Part shown: positions 11,053-20,930 of the stretch, piece by piece
How positions within the stretch are numbered: position 1 is the first letter of the stretch
How the letters are laid out: the number at the start of each line of letters is the position of its first letter
Source of the DNA: Pythium myriotylum
Lineage: Eukaryota; Oomycota; Peronosporomycetes; Pythiales; Pythiaceae
Length of the DNA: 64,000 bases
Direction of reading: 5' to 3'
NCBI GenBank assembly: GCA_023091665.1
Contig: JALJCQ010000015.1
Coordinates: 3,224,001 to 3,288,000 of the forward strand
Notes under the pieces: model-generated
Told to the model about the DNA's origin: nothing
The model's database searches: none
What the model saw: only the letters and a program-made list of their open reading frames with translations
Translations under genes and position numbers: made by a program

Positions 11053-11442
11053 ATGCCGACGTTGACACCGCTTTGCAGATATACCAATTGCTACAAACCC
11101 CGTGCAATGGGACGCTTAGGCGGTTTCCACCGATACTGCCAAACCCACCGCGAACAAGCCAATAGATACCAACGCACCTACCAGATACGCTTGACCAAGC
11201 GCGGTGACATGGCTGCTAGGGCAGTTTCAAGGCCACGCATTCAAGATGATCAGTCGCATCGTTTAATGGTCATTTTTCTCACGGCTGACTCTGTGGTTGC
11301 CCTCGGACGTTGGAGTGTCGACCCATGTGGCATCGAAGCGAGATCATTCAGCGAATATGAAGAGGCATTGCAGGGGAATGCCGGTGAGGATCAGTGGCTT
11401 TCAAACGCAGATATGGAGTTTATGATGGAGCACATGGTCTGA
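11053..11442 (+). CDS. Small zinc-finger family protein, copy A
   Basis: 129 residues from ATG 11053 (MPTLTPLCRYTNCYKPRAMG). The N-terminal block has the spacing C-x4-C-x15-C-x2-H (CRYTNC ... RYCQTH), then a basic QANRYQRTYQIRLTKR helix. A middle hydrophobic strand follows (HRLMVIFLTADS), and the C-terminus is acidic and hydrophobic (DQWLSNADMEFMMEHMV). Copies B to E in this window share all four pieces in the same order, which is the main evidence that this is a real protein family. The layout of a small zinc-binding, basic head and an acidic tail would suit DNA binding plus activation, but that is inference. Family not recognised. The frame extends upstream without a stop to 10879, so a longer start is possible. 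Confidence 0.65.
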   Translation: MPTLTPLCRYTNCYKPRAMGRLGGFHRYCQTHREQANRYQRTYQIRLTKRGDMAARAVSRPRIQDDQSHRLMVIFLTADSVVALGRWSVDPCGIEARSFSEYEEALQGNAGEDQWLSNADMEFMMEHMV

Positions 11443-11743
11443 GTTTGCAAACGAATGTGCAGTGATGCAGATGAAGTCTGTTAAGTTCAACACGATAAAC
11501 ATAATAGCTGCAAAGGAAGGATCTAAAGAACCGATTGTAGAGTAGTTGCACTCAGAATGTAAGTCAGCACACTAGCGCATGTACATGGCTTAGATTTTAT
11601 AAGCAATTCAATGGGCAAGTGCACTTTGAGATGGCTTGATGAATATCCTTTGGAAATCGGCTATCAGTAAATAGAGCAATCCTGCTCGAGCTCATCTCTA
11701 TCAGTCCGTGTTGGTGTTAATTGAGGCACATTGGTTTGCTTAT
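11443..11743. other. AT-rich spacer
   Basis: Nothing coding is seen. This is presumably the 3' flank of zinc-finger copy A. Confidence 0.4.
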
Positions 11744-12157
11744 CTAGAAACTCATAGCCGACTTTTCGCCATGTTGTAGGTAAGTCCTTCTCTCCAGTGG
11801 TCGAGATCTCCACGAAGGAGTGCTACGTGTGCTGGTGCCGCTCATGTCCAGCCGGGTATATATCTGACTACTGGCGGTGGTGTCCATGGCGAGGTTGACT
11901 GCTGCGTCTGCCATTATATTGGCTGCGCGGGGGTGGAAAGAATTTCGAGGAAGTCGGCGAGTCGGCGCGCTTGAGCGTATTTGACTTGGAGCGTGGCGTT
12001 GAGAAGGGGTGTGTACATTCGCATCTGGTGGATGATGAGTAGTCAGTCCGTGTTCGCAGGTTCGCATTGCCCAAGTTGTTCTCTTTGTCGGATACTCTCG
12101 AGACACACACTGAACTTGGCAATTCTGAGTTCGGACGGATACTGATTCATTGAGCAT
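11744..12157 (-). mobile_element. Degraded retroelement RNase H tail
   Basis: The minus-strand frame contains NIMADAAVNLAMDTTASSQ. This resembles the end of oomycete retroelement RNase H domains, where a conserved NKxAD...AMD pattern ends the fold. Shortly after it the similar reading (ALLRGDLDHWREGL) sits in a different frame, showing decay. No LTRs, reverse transcriptase or terminal repeats are found nearby. This is a relic, with low confidence in its exact class and borders. Confidence 0.4.
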
Positions 12158-13042
12158 CTATAAACCAACTCACAAACACATTACCTTCCTTGTTTTGTCC
12201 TTTCGGGGAATCCGATGTGGGAGCCAGTTTAACTTGCTTTACGAGCCGGGTGGGGTCGTTCAAGGTTTGTCGTGATATCCACTCGGAACGGAGATCGACC
12301 AAGAGTGGCGAAACAGTCTCCGATCGAGAGTCCTGAACGGAAGACATCATCACTGTCCCATGGAAGTATGTCGAATCGAATGATCAACTTCAGGATGTGG
12401 AAGGTTGTTGGATACAACTCGGGAAAGCTTTATCAGCGTACACTTCCACAAATCAGACCTCGTCGCGCGGTCGCCCAGCGGCTCCAACCCCCGCACTGGA
12501 GGTACTATTGGAAATGGCGTCAACTCATAATGCTGGGGTTGGATGTTTGGTGCATTGTTTTACAGCTCCAGTAGTCGCCATTTCCAGAGGTTTGTGATTG
12601 GATCATAGAGTTGGTTAATTTCTGCTTTGAAGCTGGAATATTGCGTCGTCAGAACGAGTGAGCTGCTGATTCTAGAAGCTGGGCTGAGCCACAGAGAACA
12701 CAACGTTTTCGAGGAATTAAAGAACGTACGATGGTACGTTTGGGACAATGGTGCGAGCTCGAAGAATGTTGTGTTGTCAAGATCTTCACTCTAGAGACAT
12801 TTTATTCCAGACACCGACCCTCCTCCTTCAGGGCGACTCCCAATACTCCAATATCCCACTCGCGCGTTGGTGTCTCAACTCGACAATGTAGGTAGGTACT
12901 CTCTTGTTCTTGAATCTCACGTGGATGTGTTGGTCTGACGACTGAGAGCCTTCACTTGACTTCAAACCTGATTTCAATCTGTATAGAGAGGTCATCATTT
13001 TTCACTGTTAAACTCATTTTTTGAAAGGATCGATTCACGGTG
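12158..13042. other. Spacer without a supported gene
   Basis: Only short unrelated frames are present. The part around 12740-12900 weakly resembles 10530-10700 and ends in the same AGGTAGGTACT string. Confidence 0.4.
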
Positions 13043-13726
13043 TTAACACACAGTCTCTGTAAGAAGCGGGCATTTGAGTGGGAAGACGCAAGTGGAATAA
13101 TTCCGGTATTGCTTCAATCGTAACGAAATTTGGCACATACACTTGTTAGCGGTCCATGATGACACCGTCCAAATTTAGGCTCCATTAGACGCGTCGGTGC
13201 TTCACAAGGGCCTGTCATCTACATTGCCTCCATTGGCATACCAGCTCATGACGAGGCCATCCGTTCGCGTCAGATGAGTCAACTCGAGAGCCTGGATGAT
13301 TTTCGTCTCACCATTTTTTGCCAATTTGACCATCACTCCGTTTTGGATCTCTTGGATATACTGCTCGCCAATGCCGCCTAAACGGTGTTTTTGTCGAAGT
13401 AAACCCTGGCTGAACGATTTCAGAAGCCGGTGTGGAACAAAGAACTCGGAAAAGTAGGTATCGACGTACCGTAAGATGTAGGGGTGATGGGCATTGACGG
13501 GCTCATGGGCTGCCTTGAAAATGCTACGCAGAGGTGCTCCGCGCCATCGTCTGCGCTGATGGTATTTCGCATCGGACGGACTTGGGGATTGCATGGCAGG
13601 AATGGCGAGATGAAGCGCTACTGCCTGTACTAATATCATCGACGCAAACTCAATACCGGAATTATTTGAGCAGTTTTCCCAAAATATCGCATTTTCTGCC
13701 TTCTTCTTACAGAGACTGTGTGTTAA
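13043..13726. mobile_element. TTAA-flanked terminal-inverted-repeat element
   Basis: Both ends carry TTAA (13043-13046 and 13723-13726). Just inside lie perfect 20-bp inverted repeats: CACACAGTCTCTGTAAGAAG at 13047-13066 and its reverse complement at 13703-13722. A second inverted pair, CAATACCGGAATTATT, lies further in (reverse complement at 13096-13111, direct at 13651-13666). TTAA target duplications are typical of piggyBac-type DNA transposons. The element is only 684 bp and holds a single 145-codon frame, so it is non-autonomous, a deletion derivative, or an undescribed small family. The repeat structure is read directly; the superfamily is inference. Confidence 0.75.
13202..13639 (-). 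CDS. Unrecognised 145-residue ORF filling the TTAA element
   Basis: The frame runs from close to the right inverted repeat to a stop at 13202. It is globular-looking (RRRWRGAPLRSIFKAAHEP; HPYILRYVDTYFSEFFVPHRLL; IQNGVMVKLAKNGETKIIQAL) and not low-complexity. I do not recognise it. It may be a remnant of a transposase or a captured host exon. The first true ATG in frame may lie a few codons inside the stated end. Confidence 0.4.
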   Translation of the reverse strand: MILVQAVALHLAIPAMQSPSPSDAKYHQRRRWRGAPLRSIFKAAHEPVNAHHPYILRYVDTYFSEFFVPHRLLKSFSQGLLRQKHRLGGIGEQYIQEIQNGVMVKLAKNGETKIIQALELTHLTRTDGLVMSWYANGGNVDDRPL

Positions 13727-14090
13727 AAGGTTCTAGTGCTGGGCGTCTCCATTGGCCAGGAAGCACAGTACCAACACGGAGGTTCCCACCACTTGTGTGA
13801 CTACACGTCGCGAATAGGTTTTCTGACAAGCGCGATCGAGAAAAAAACCCCGCTCGCACGTGAGGATTACTTCTCAAAACAATTTTATTAATAGAATATA
13901 CAATAAAAATCGAACTCTCGTCACACATGTCGCAGATATTGTGACAGTTGAAGTGGCGGGGTGCCCCCATGGAGCACAGGCGAGGAGCATTGCCCTGACC
14001 AGATTCCAATGCAGTCGGAGCGCTCCATCTCGAGATCCCATTCCAGTATTTCCACTCGGCATCTCACAACATCAATCTTTCTGAACTCCA

Positions 14091-14453
14091 ATGTCGACGT
14101 TGACGCCACTTTGCAAGTACACCAATTGTCACAAGCCCCGCACGATGGGACGTCTAGGCTGCTTGCACCGTTACTGCCAAACACACCGAGAGCAGGCCAA
14201 TAGACACCAACGCGCATATCAGACACGCTTGGCCAAGCGCACTAGAACAGTGTCAAGGCCACGCATTCAAGACGATTTGTCGCATCGTGTGGTGCTCGTT
14301 TTCCTCTTCGCTCACTCAAGTAACGCATACGCACCTCGTGGTACAGAGACAAGGTCATCCAAAGCCGGCGGAGAGGCAGCATGGGGGAATTCCGGTGAGG
14401 AGGAGTGGTTTTCAGAGACCGATATGAGATTTATGATGGAGCACATGGCCTGA
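14091..14453 (+). CDS. Small zinc-finger family protein, copy B
   Basis: 120 residues from ATG 14091 (MSTLTPLCKYTNCHKPRTMG). It shares with copy A the C-x4-C-x15-C-x2-H block, the basic QANRHQRAYQTRLAKR segment, the RVVLVFLFAHS strand and an acidic end (EEEWFSETDMRFMMEHMA). It is the closest relative of copy A, and upstream sequence similar to that of copy A starts near 13927. It lies just outside the TTAA element. Function unknown. The maintained frame over 120 codons suggests it is, or recently was, functional. Confidence 0.65.
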   Translation: MSTLTPLCKYTNCHKPRTMGRLGCLHRYCQTHREQANRHQRAYQTRLAKRTRTVSRPRIQDDLSHRVVLVFLFAHSSNAYAPRGTETRSSKAGGEAAWGNSGEEEWFSETDMRFMMEHMA

Positions 14454-14817
14454 GTTTGCCGCCAATTGTCCACGGAGGATGGTCGGGTCCAGTGTGTAAA
14501 TATGTGAAGGTATGCCAAGTACCGAGCGTCTTGCCCGGGCATGCTATTATCTAAGCCGTTTGCTTCACCCAGGATTGTGGGTCGACGCATCTCTCTCAGA
14601 AACCTCCCCTAGTCCGCTCAATCTCATAGAATATTCTTGCTGTGTCGGTGACCGTGGCAGTAACTGTAATACTCCTTGACTCACCTTTATTAAAGAATTA
14701 TGTCGGTGTCACACTCGTCCATTTCTTCTCGTTGCAGCAATTGTGCACTGTGTGATACGACAACTAATTCGATCTAACTTCCCAACATAGAGTTAGAATC
14801 CTGTATTACGTCCTAAA
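14454..14817. other. Spacer between zinc-finger copy B and DIS3
   Basis: AT-rich and without a supported gene. It should contain the convergent 3' ends of the two flanking genes. Confidence 0.45.
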
Positions 14818-17800
14818 CTACACGCGTGGTTTCTTCGATTTAACCTTGCTCGTGGACACGGGCTGCTTACGTTTTTCGCCATTCGCTTGATCTTCAGGCA
14901 GCAGCTCGATCTTGAGCTCTTGTCGATTGCCGAACGTCGTCGCCACATACACTTTAACGCGCACAGGATCGAACACCGTGAGTGTGCGGTTGTTCTGCTT
15001 CTTCAGTGTGATCTCGTGGCGAGCAGCGTCGAACAGAATCGACTCCTCCTCGTCGTCATCATCCTCGTCCTTACCAGTCAAGAAGACCATGCCTTCAATG
15101 CCGAAGCGAGGCAGCAGCACCCCAACGCCGTTGTTCTTCACCTTGGTGATTACAGCGTCTGCGTCAGTCGGGTACTGCTGGAAGTACAGTAGCGTATGGA
15201 GTGTCACGGATGCACGACCGGCAAGTTGCGCCGCGTGGTGACGGCGGTTCAGCTGCTCCGCGATCTCATGCAAATGCGACTTGTTCTCGAGGTAGCTAGG
15301 CAGTGGAGTCACACCGATCGCGGCGGCCAACAAGCGGTGGACAACCACGTCGGCGTAGCGTCGGATGGGTGACGTAAAATGCGTGTAGATTGGAGCTGCC
15401 AACCCATAGTGGTGGAACTCGGATGGAGTGACTTCGCCTGAGCTAAAGTATGACGCAGGCATCATGCATCGCGTACACAGGATACGGAGCAGCTTGTTGA
15501 AGTACGGGTTGGTCTTCTTGGCGCCCTTCTTGGTTGGCTCCATCGCAGCATCGAGCGAGTCTTGAAGCTGCTTCGAGCTGTCCACATGAAGATCCACACC
15601 GACGGACTTGGCCTGGCTACAAATGAGCTCGAATTGGCGCTTGGATGGTGCCGGGTGCCGACGAAGCATCGAGAAGGTGGGAAAGTGGCGTACGATCTTC
15701 TTGGCGACAGTAATGTTAGCCAGCAACATGAACTCCTCAACCAGTGCGTTAGTATCACGTAGCGTGTACATTTGAACGTCGAGTGGGTTCTGCGTCTCCG
15801 TGTCAAGCACAAACTTGACTTCGGGCGAAGCAAGCGTGAGCGCACCGGCGTCGATACGCTTGGCGCGAAGTCGCTTCGCGATAGCATGAAGCGTCTTGAT
15901 GCCGCTACCCAGAATCTGACGCTTCTCCTCTTCCTTATCATTTGAATCAGACTTTTTTGTGGTCTTCTTGCCAGAAAGTGTCATGACTTCTCCGGCCTCT
16001 GGGTCGTCCAAGAAGACCTGGGCCTCTTGGTACGAGAGAGAGGCAATCGAGCGGATAATACTCTTGCAGAACTGAACATCCACGACTTCGATGTCGCGGT
16101 CTCCCTTGAACTTGAGCTCCCAAAGCACACTGAAAGCAAAGTGGTCCTCTGTTGACGTCAGTGAGCACAGCTTGGTCGTGAGCAGTCCGGGAAGCATATC
16201 CAATCGACGATCAACGAGATAAGTCGAGGTACCTCGATCGGCTGCCTCTTCGTCGAGCGCCGACCCGGGCTTGACAAAGTGTGTAACATCGGCAATGTGC
16301 ACGCCCACCTGGAGGTTTCCATTCGGAAGCTCGCACACGTGAAGCGCGTCATCGATATCCTTACAGTTTGGCGGATCAATACTGCAAACAGGAAGTCCTC
16401 GCAGGTCGCGACGGCCCTGTGAATTCTCCTCTGTGATGACCCAGTCGATCGGAGGGAGACACTTCATGACCTCATCGCTAAACTCGGACGTAGGGATGTC
16501 GTGCTCGATGAGAAGGACGTTAGTTTCGGTCTCCTTGTCTCCAATCACGCCAAGCGTCTTGACATAGTGGCCAAGCGGGAACTTTGAATCGGCTGGCCAC
16601 GAGTCAATGGCCACGAGAAGGCGCTTATCCATGAGGGTCTCGGCTTGGCGCGTTTGGATCTTAATCTTGGGGACTTTGCGATCAACCGGTACGACGAGGA
16701 AGGATGAGCCACTGTTCACGGCAGTAGCAGAACGAGGAGGCTCCAGGGACCCACAGTACTTGCGCCAGTTGCGTTGGATAATGCCCACGACTTTACCCGT
16801 CGGTTTCAACGACAATGTAAGGTCGCTTTGCACGAGAACTGCCTGCTCTGGAGACACAGTGGGCTCGGCGACGCCGACAACGCTATCAGCTTCCTTCTCA
16901 GCTTCGATTTCTTCCTCATCTTCATTGTCGTCCTCCTCTTCCTTGGCAGCCTGAACAGCGAACGAATCGGATGGCTTCTTCCACTCAGTCTTCGGCAGCA
17001 GTTTGATGGCTACGACGTCGCCGTCCATGGCGCGGTTTATGTTCTCACGGCCCTGGATGAGCACTGGGATCTTAGCGCCGTCCGGCCCGTGGATCAAGAC
17101 GTGGCACTCGAGCCAGTGGTCTCGGTTGCAGCGGAGCACGCCTTGGAAGAAACGTTTGTTCTTAATGCCTGAAAGTACCTCCGACATCGCCAGGTGCTCT
17201 GGATACAACGACTTGCGCTTCTTGCCCGTGGACGATACGCCCTCTTTGATCTCTTTCGCATCACCTATCGCCGTCGTCGACAGCAAGTCACGGATCTCGG
17301 GGCACTTCTCCTGGACAGGCTTGAGGAACTCGGTGATCGTGACGCCATTCTTCACACCGAATTTTTTGGCTGCCTCCAAATCTGCCTCGTCGTTTGCGAC
17401 AAAGAGCACTTCGACATCGCGGCGCTGCAGCTCGAGCAAGTGGTCCGCGTACCACTTCCACGCGACTGCGACCGCGCGCTGGTTGCGGTTCTCCTCCGAC
17501 TCGGGCGTGCCGTCGTCGTTCTTGGCCTTGTGCACGTAGCTCGCGCGGTGGTGTTCGTTCGCAAACACGACAAAACGTCGATCCGCGTTCATGAGCAGCG
17601 CGCGCAAGCGGTTGTAGACGCCGAGATCGTGGCGCTTGACAAACTCCCAGACGGTCTCGAGCAAGATGACGTCGGCAAAGACCTCGGCGCCGAGCTTCTT
17701 GCGCGTCGAGAACTCGAGCGCGTCCATCTGGTGGAGCACGAGCTCCATGGATGGCAGCACGTAGACGCCGTCGCGCGGCGTCGCCGAGAGCACGGCCTTG

Positions 17801-17988
17801 GTCACGCCGAGCACGTGCGTGGCCGCGGCCGTGTCATTGTCGGCGAGGCAGAGCGAGCAGCCGGGCACCGAGCAGCTGAGGTCGTCGCGCAGGTAGCGCT
17901 CGCGCACGGCGCGGATGATGCGGCCGCGCTTGGTCGCGAAGTTGCGCTCGTCGAGCGTCCAGAGCGGCGCCGCGTCGGTCGTCGCCAT
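14818..17988 (-). CDS. DIS3: Exosome exoribonuclease DIS3/RRP44
   Basis: An intronless frame of 1,056 residues, close to the eukaryotic family length. The N-terminus has the Cys-rich CR3-type motif (DLSCSVPGCSLC, residues ~38-47), followed by a PIN endonuclease-like domain (~65-215). Two cold-shock-like domains follow. The RNB catalytic domain begins near residue 530 with SIDPPNCKDIDDAL, holding the metal-binding aspartates, and continues through HIADVTHFVKPGS, RGTSTYLVDRR and FTSPIRRYADVVVHRLL. An S1-type end (~930-1015) and a basic tail complete it. DIS3 is the 3'-to-5' processive nuclease of the RNA exosome, processing and degrading RNA in nucleus and cytoplasm. ATG 17988 is preferred over further upstream codons because homology starts there. 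An acidic insert sits between the cold-shock domains. Divergent from the coiled-coil gene at 18237. Confidence 0.95.
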   Translation of the reverse strand: MATTDAAPLWTLDERNFATKRGRIIRAVRERYLRDDLSCSVPGCSLCLADNDTAAATHVLGVTKAVLSATPRDGVYVLPSMELVLHQMDALEFSTRKKLGAEVFADVILLETVWEFVKRHDLGVYNRLRALLMNADRRFVVFANEHHRASYVHKAKNDDGTPESEENRNQRAVAVAWKWYADHLLELQRRDVEVLFVANDEADLEAAKKFGVKNGVTITEFLKPVQEKCPEIRDLLSTTAIGDAKEIKEGVSSTGKKRKSLYPEHLAMSEVLSGIKNKRFFQGVLRCNRDHWLECHVLIHGPDGAKIPVLIQGRENINRAMDGDVVAIKLLPKTEWKKPSDSFAVQAAKEEEDDNEDEEEIEAEKEADSVVGVAEPTVSPEQAVLVQSDLTLSLKPTGKVVGIIQRNWRKYCGSLEPPRSATAVNSGSSFLVVPVDRKVPKIKIQTRQAETLMDKRLLVAIDSWPADSKFPLGHYVKTLGVIGDKETETNVLLIEHDIPTSEFSDEVMKCLPPIDWVITEENSQGRRDLRGLPVCSIDPPNCKDIDDALHVCELPNGNLQVGVHIADVTHFVKPGSALDEEAADRGTSTYLVDRRLDMLPGLLTTKLCSLTSTEDHFAFSVLWELKFKGDRDIEVVDVQFCKSIIRSIASLSYQEAQVFLDDPEAGEVMTLSGKKTTKKSDSNDKEEEKRQILGSGIKTLHAIAKRLRAKRIDAGALTLASPEVKFVLDTETQNPLDVQMYTLRDTNALVEEFMLLANITVAKKIVRHFPTFSMLRRHPAPSKRQFELICSQAKSVGVDLHVDSSKQLQDSLDAAMEPTKKGAKKTNPYFNKLLRILCTRCMMPASYFSSGEVTPSEFHHYGLAAPIYTHFTSPIRRYADVVVHRLLAAAIGVTPLPSYLENKSHLHEIAEQLNRRHHAAQLAGRASVTLHTLLYFQQYPTDADAVITKVKNNGVGVLLPRFGIEGMVFLTGKDEDDDDEEESILFDAARHEITLKKQNNRTLTVFDPVRVKVYVATTFGNRQELKIELLPEDQANGEKRKQPVSTSKVKSKKPRV

Positions 17989-18236
17989 GGCGGGCTCGTT
18001 CCAATGGACCCGGTGAGCAGCTCCAGTTGTTGCTGTTTTTTTGAGGGCGAAGGGGTACTGTAGTACCTTTACCACTTGGAATATCATACAACGAGGGTAT
18101 TCGTTAATGATACCGGTAGGAGAGGGTGATTGACTATTGAAACCGGTATTGTACGGTATTTTTGAAGGTTTTGAACACGGTGGCGGCAAAAAAAGAAGAG
18201 CGAATTGTACGAGGACGAGGAGATCGGAGAAGACGA
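17989..18236. promoter_or_regulatory. Shared divergent promoter region
   Basis: The 248 bases between the ATGs of DIS3 (minus) and the coiled-coil gene (plus) must hold both promoters. Short repeated ACCGGTA-like strings occur near 18112-18156, similar to those at 156-174. No specific factor site is claimed. Confidence 0.5.
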
Positions 18237-19330
18237 ATGACGGCGTTCGAAGCGGACGTCGCGGCGCAGGTGCGTGGTGTTACGCGCGGATAGTGACAGC
18301 AAAATGTAGAGCTTGATCTGACGGTGCGATCGCGCCCTCGCCGGCGTTCTGGCGCGCGCTACAGGCCGAGAACGACGCGCCGAAAGTCGACGTCGATGAG
18401 GCGACCATCGCGGCTTCCGAGGCCGACACGGCGCGCTCCACAGCGCCGAGCACCACGGGGATCCGCCTGCCGGCCTCGCTGGCCTCGCTGTCGTCGATCC
18501 CGCGGCTGTTCAAGGGCTCGGGGCTGCGCAAACCGTCCAAGATCCCTCGTTTGAGCAAGCAGCAGTCGAGCGTCGCGTCCACGATGGACCATTTCCCGGA
18601 CTCGCAGACGACCAAGGCGAGCGTGGTCGCGAGCAGCGCCGTGTCTGTCGCTAGCGCCGTGAGCTCGCGCGAGACGACGCCGTTCAATTCGCCGACTAGA
18701 TTGGCGTCCAGGCTGCGCGAGCCCAAGCAAGTGGTCAGCCGGAAGCGGTCGCGAGACGAGATGACCAGCAACACGATCGCGTCCGTGGCTGAGCGGTTGT
18801 TGATGCAGGAGCGACAGCAAATGCAGCACTCGGAGGAGTTGACGTTGAGCAGTCAGACGACTCTCGACGATGCGACGTCGATGGGGTCTGCACGAGAGGA
18901 CGAGAGCGAGCCCGTCGAGGATGAGGAGCAACGACGTGAGCAGGAACTCACAGTGGCAAAGGCACTTCAGCGAGATCTACTGCGTGACCGCGCGAGGCTT
19001 CGGCTTAAGATCAGTGCGCTCAAGGATGACGTCGAGGTGTACTACGAATTGCTAGCTCGAATGGAGCAGGCTGTACTCGCCATTCGAGGACAGAGTGAGG
19101 AAAATAGTGCGTCTCTGAAGGTGTCGGACAGAATCCTGGCGATCATAAGCGCCAAGCGCGATGAACACACAGCAGGAGGGGTGTCATTTGAAGACGATGA
19201 GACAAGCGGAGCCGGGCACGATGGGGATAGTGGAGAATCTGGATCGATGGCAGCGAATTGTGTCGTTCAAGACAACGAAGGCGTCTGCGGGGTTGAAAAA
19301 CAAGACGAAGAAGAAGTCGAAGAGCATTGA
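18237..19330 (+). CDS. Coiled-coil protein with Ser/Thr-rich N-terminus, unknown function
   Basis: Two exons, 18237-18269 (MTAFEADVAAQ) and 18365-19330, joined in phase 0 through a 95-nt intron with GTGCGT donor and CTACAG acceptor, give 332 residues. The N-terminal half is low-complexity with basic IPRL/KPSKIPRLSKQQ-type stretches and an SRKRSRDEM nuclear-signal-like patch. Residues ~205-265 form a likely coiled coil (AKALQRDLLRDRARLRLKI, YYELLARMEQAVLAI). The C-terminus is acidic (EEEVEEH). No known family is recognised; a nuclear or cytoskeletal scaffold role is only a guess. Confidence 0.75.
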
Positions 19331-19871
19331 GCGTTGACCGATCGGCTTGTTCCATAGAGGTGGGGGGAGTGAAAATCGTCTTGTTCACTCGATGGCTCTG
19401 GGATCACCAGCTTAAATGGAGAAGAGCGCTCCGCGAGTGTAAACGCGAAGGGACTGGCAAGATTGCCCGAGCGATCGCGCGTTGGTGACCTGTCCCAGTA
19501 TAACCGCCGACTTCTGCGAAGAGCCTTTCGACAGACGCGATCCATCGCCAGGATTCCTTTTGGCAAGTCGTTCTGTAAAGCCGACTCGAACCTTCCAATC
19601 GGGACTCCGACTACTCGTGAACTTATGACACGACTGGTGCAACTATATTCGGTTGTGTTAAGAGACGTGAGTGGCGGTACAGTAAGAGTTTCCATTCTTC
19701 CTCGACAGTCGTGTGCCAGATGCGTACGAGATAATCGATGAGGCCCTCTTCATAGTGAGTGGAAGCTTCCGTTTCAGAAATCAAACTTGAATCGAGGAGT
19801 GCTTATGAGTATGGTTTTTTTACAGTATTTCGATTCATCGCGAAATGTTGTGGATAGGAGGAAGAGCGAAC
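19331..19871. other. Spacer without a supported gene
   Basis: Overlapping short frames on both strands show no dependable motif. A minus-strand piece (SVERLFAEVG around 19530) faintly recalls hAT transposase C-termini but is too short to call. Confidence 0.35.
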
Positions 19872-20251
19872 TCAGGCGGTTTGCTGCACCAAGGCGTCCA
19901 TATCCGAATCCGACATCCATTCACGCTCGTGAGGAATCATGGACGGTCTATGAACAAAGAAGACTGTCTCGTCGGTTGCGCTCGCAGTACGAATTCGGCC
20001 AAGCACTTGTTTGGAATCCGCCACGAGCACGACGAACACGATGGGACGAGCACGATTGCTTTGACGGCGTGAGCTTGAGATTGTCTTAGATATGTTTTGG
20101 TCACGCTGAGCCAAACGCGCCTGGTAGGTGCGTTGGTACAGTTGGCTCGTTCTCTGTGGGTTTGGCAGAATCGGTGGAAGAAGCCTCGGCTTCCAATCGC
20201 ACGGGGCTGGTGGCAGTTGCGGCTGGTACAAACCGGCATTGACGGTGACAT
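19872..20251 (-). pseudogene. Small zinc-finger family, copy C, frameshifted
   Basis: It starts at ATG 20251 (MSPSMPVCTSRNCHQPRAIG) with the full C-x4-C-x15-C-x2-H block. In the QANxYQRTY segment one base is missing relative to the other copies (GCCAAC-TGTACCAACG against GCCAATAGATACCAACG). The rest of the family pattern (YQRTYQARLAQR, RPIVFVVLVADS, EREWMSDSDMDALVQQTA) therefore lies in another frame and ends at 19872. The C-terminal motif is also the most diverged of the five copies. It is best called a pseudogene unless the missing base is a sequencing error. Confidence 0.65.
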
Positions 20252-20495
20252 TGGGGTGGCGTAGCGTGCGAGCGAGTATCGGCGGATGCCTTGGGTGCAA
20301 ATGATGAAATGAACTTGTGCCAGGTCTCATGTTTTGCTGGAATCAGGGATATTGGCTTGACAAATCTCGGTCCTGTGATACAGTATCTCTTCATAAATGA
20401 ATACGTCGACGACAATGAGAATGTCAATGCAGAGGCTGATTATTTTTCAGAGTTAAAAGTAGCCTAAAATGATCAGGCGCTGAAAAACTTGAAAC

Positions 20496-20821
20496 TGAGA
20501 CGGGTTGACTTAGCCGGGACCGAGGGTGGACTTAGGCGAGGCCGAGGTTGACTTAGGAGGGGCGAGTTGACTTGAGCAGTAGACGGTAGAAGACCGAATG
20601 AGCTATATTTCCTGGGATGAAAATGGTGGGTGTAGGGAGCTAGCGCTGCAGAGTTCTGTGTCCTACATGGCCTGGATTTATTCACCCATCAATCGTGGTG
20701 GCAGCCATCATTTGTGGCGGCGTCCATCATTGCCCGGCGCTCGCAATCCTTGGTGACGCGCCGGCAACTGATTCCCAGGAATCACATGTAAACATAGAGT
20801 AAACATGGAGGAACTGTCTCA
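20496..20821 (-). repeat. 3' LTR of the copia element
   Basis: 326 bp with TGAGAC/GTCTCA ends. It is identical to 26160-26485 except for one base at 20743. Confidence 0.95.
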
Positions 20822-20831
20822 CTCCCCCTCA
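20822..20831 (-). other. Polypurine tract of the copia element
   Basis: On the minus strand TGAGGGGGAG lies directly before the 3' LTR (TGAGAC). This is the expected plus-strand primer position and confirms the orientation. Confidence 0.75.
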
Positions 20832-20930
20832 GCGCAGCGATCCTACATCCCTCTCTTTCCTACGTATGTATCCTATGCTGGGAAAAACTCCCCGACATGC
20901 GAGCATGTGGTGAGGGTAAAAACCAGCTTC

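Noticed and set aside
17194..18063. 289-codon plus frame across DIS3
   Set aside because: Antisense shadow of the PIN domain region; no independent features.
19404..19598. Possible hAT transposase C-terminus (SVERLFAEVG)
   Set aside because: Only about ten residues resemble the family and the expected downstream pattern is in no single frame.
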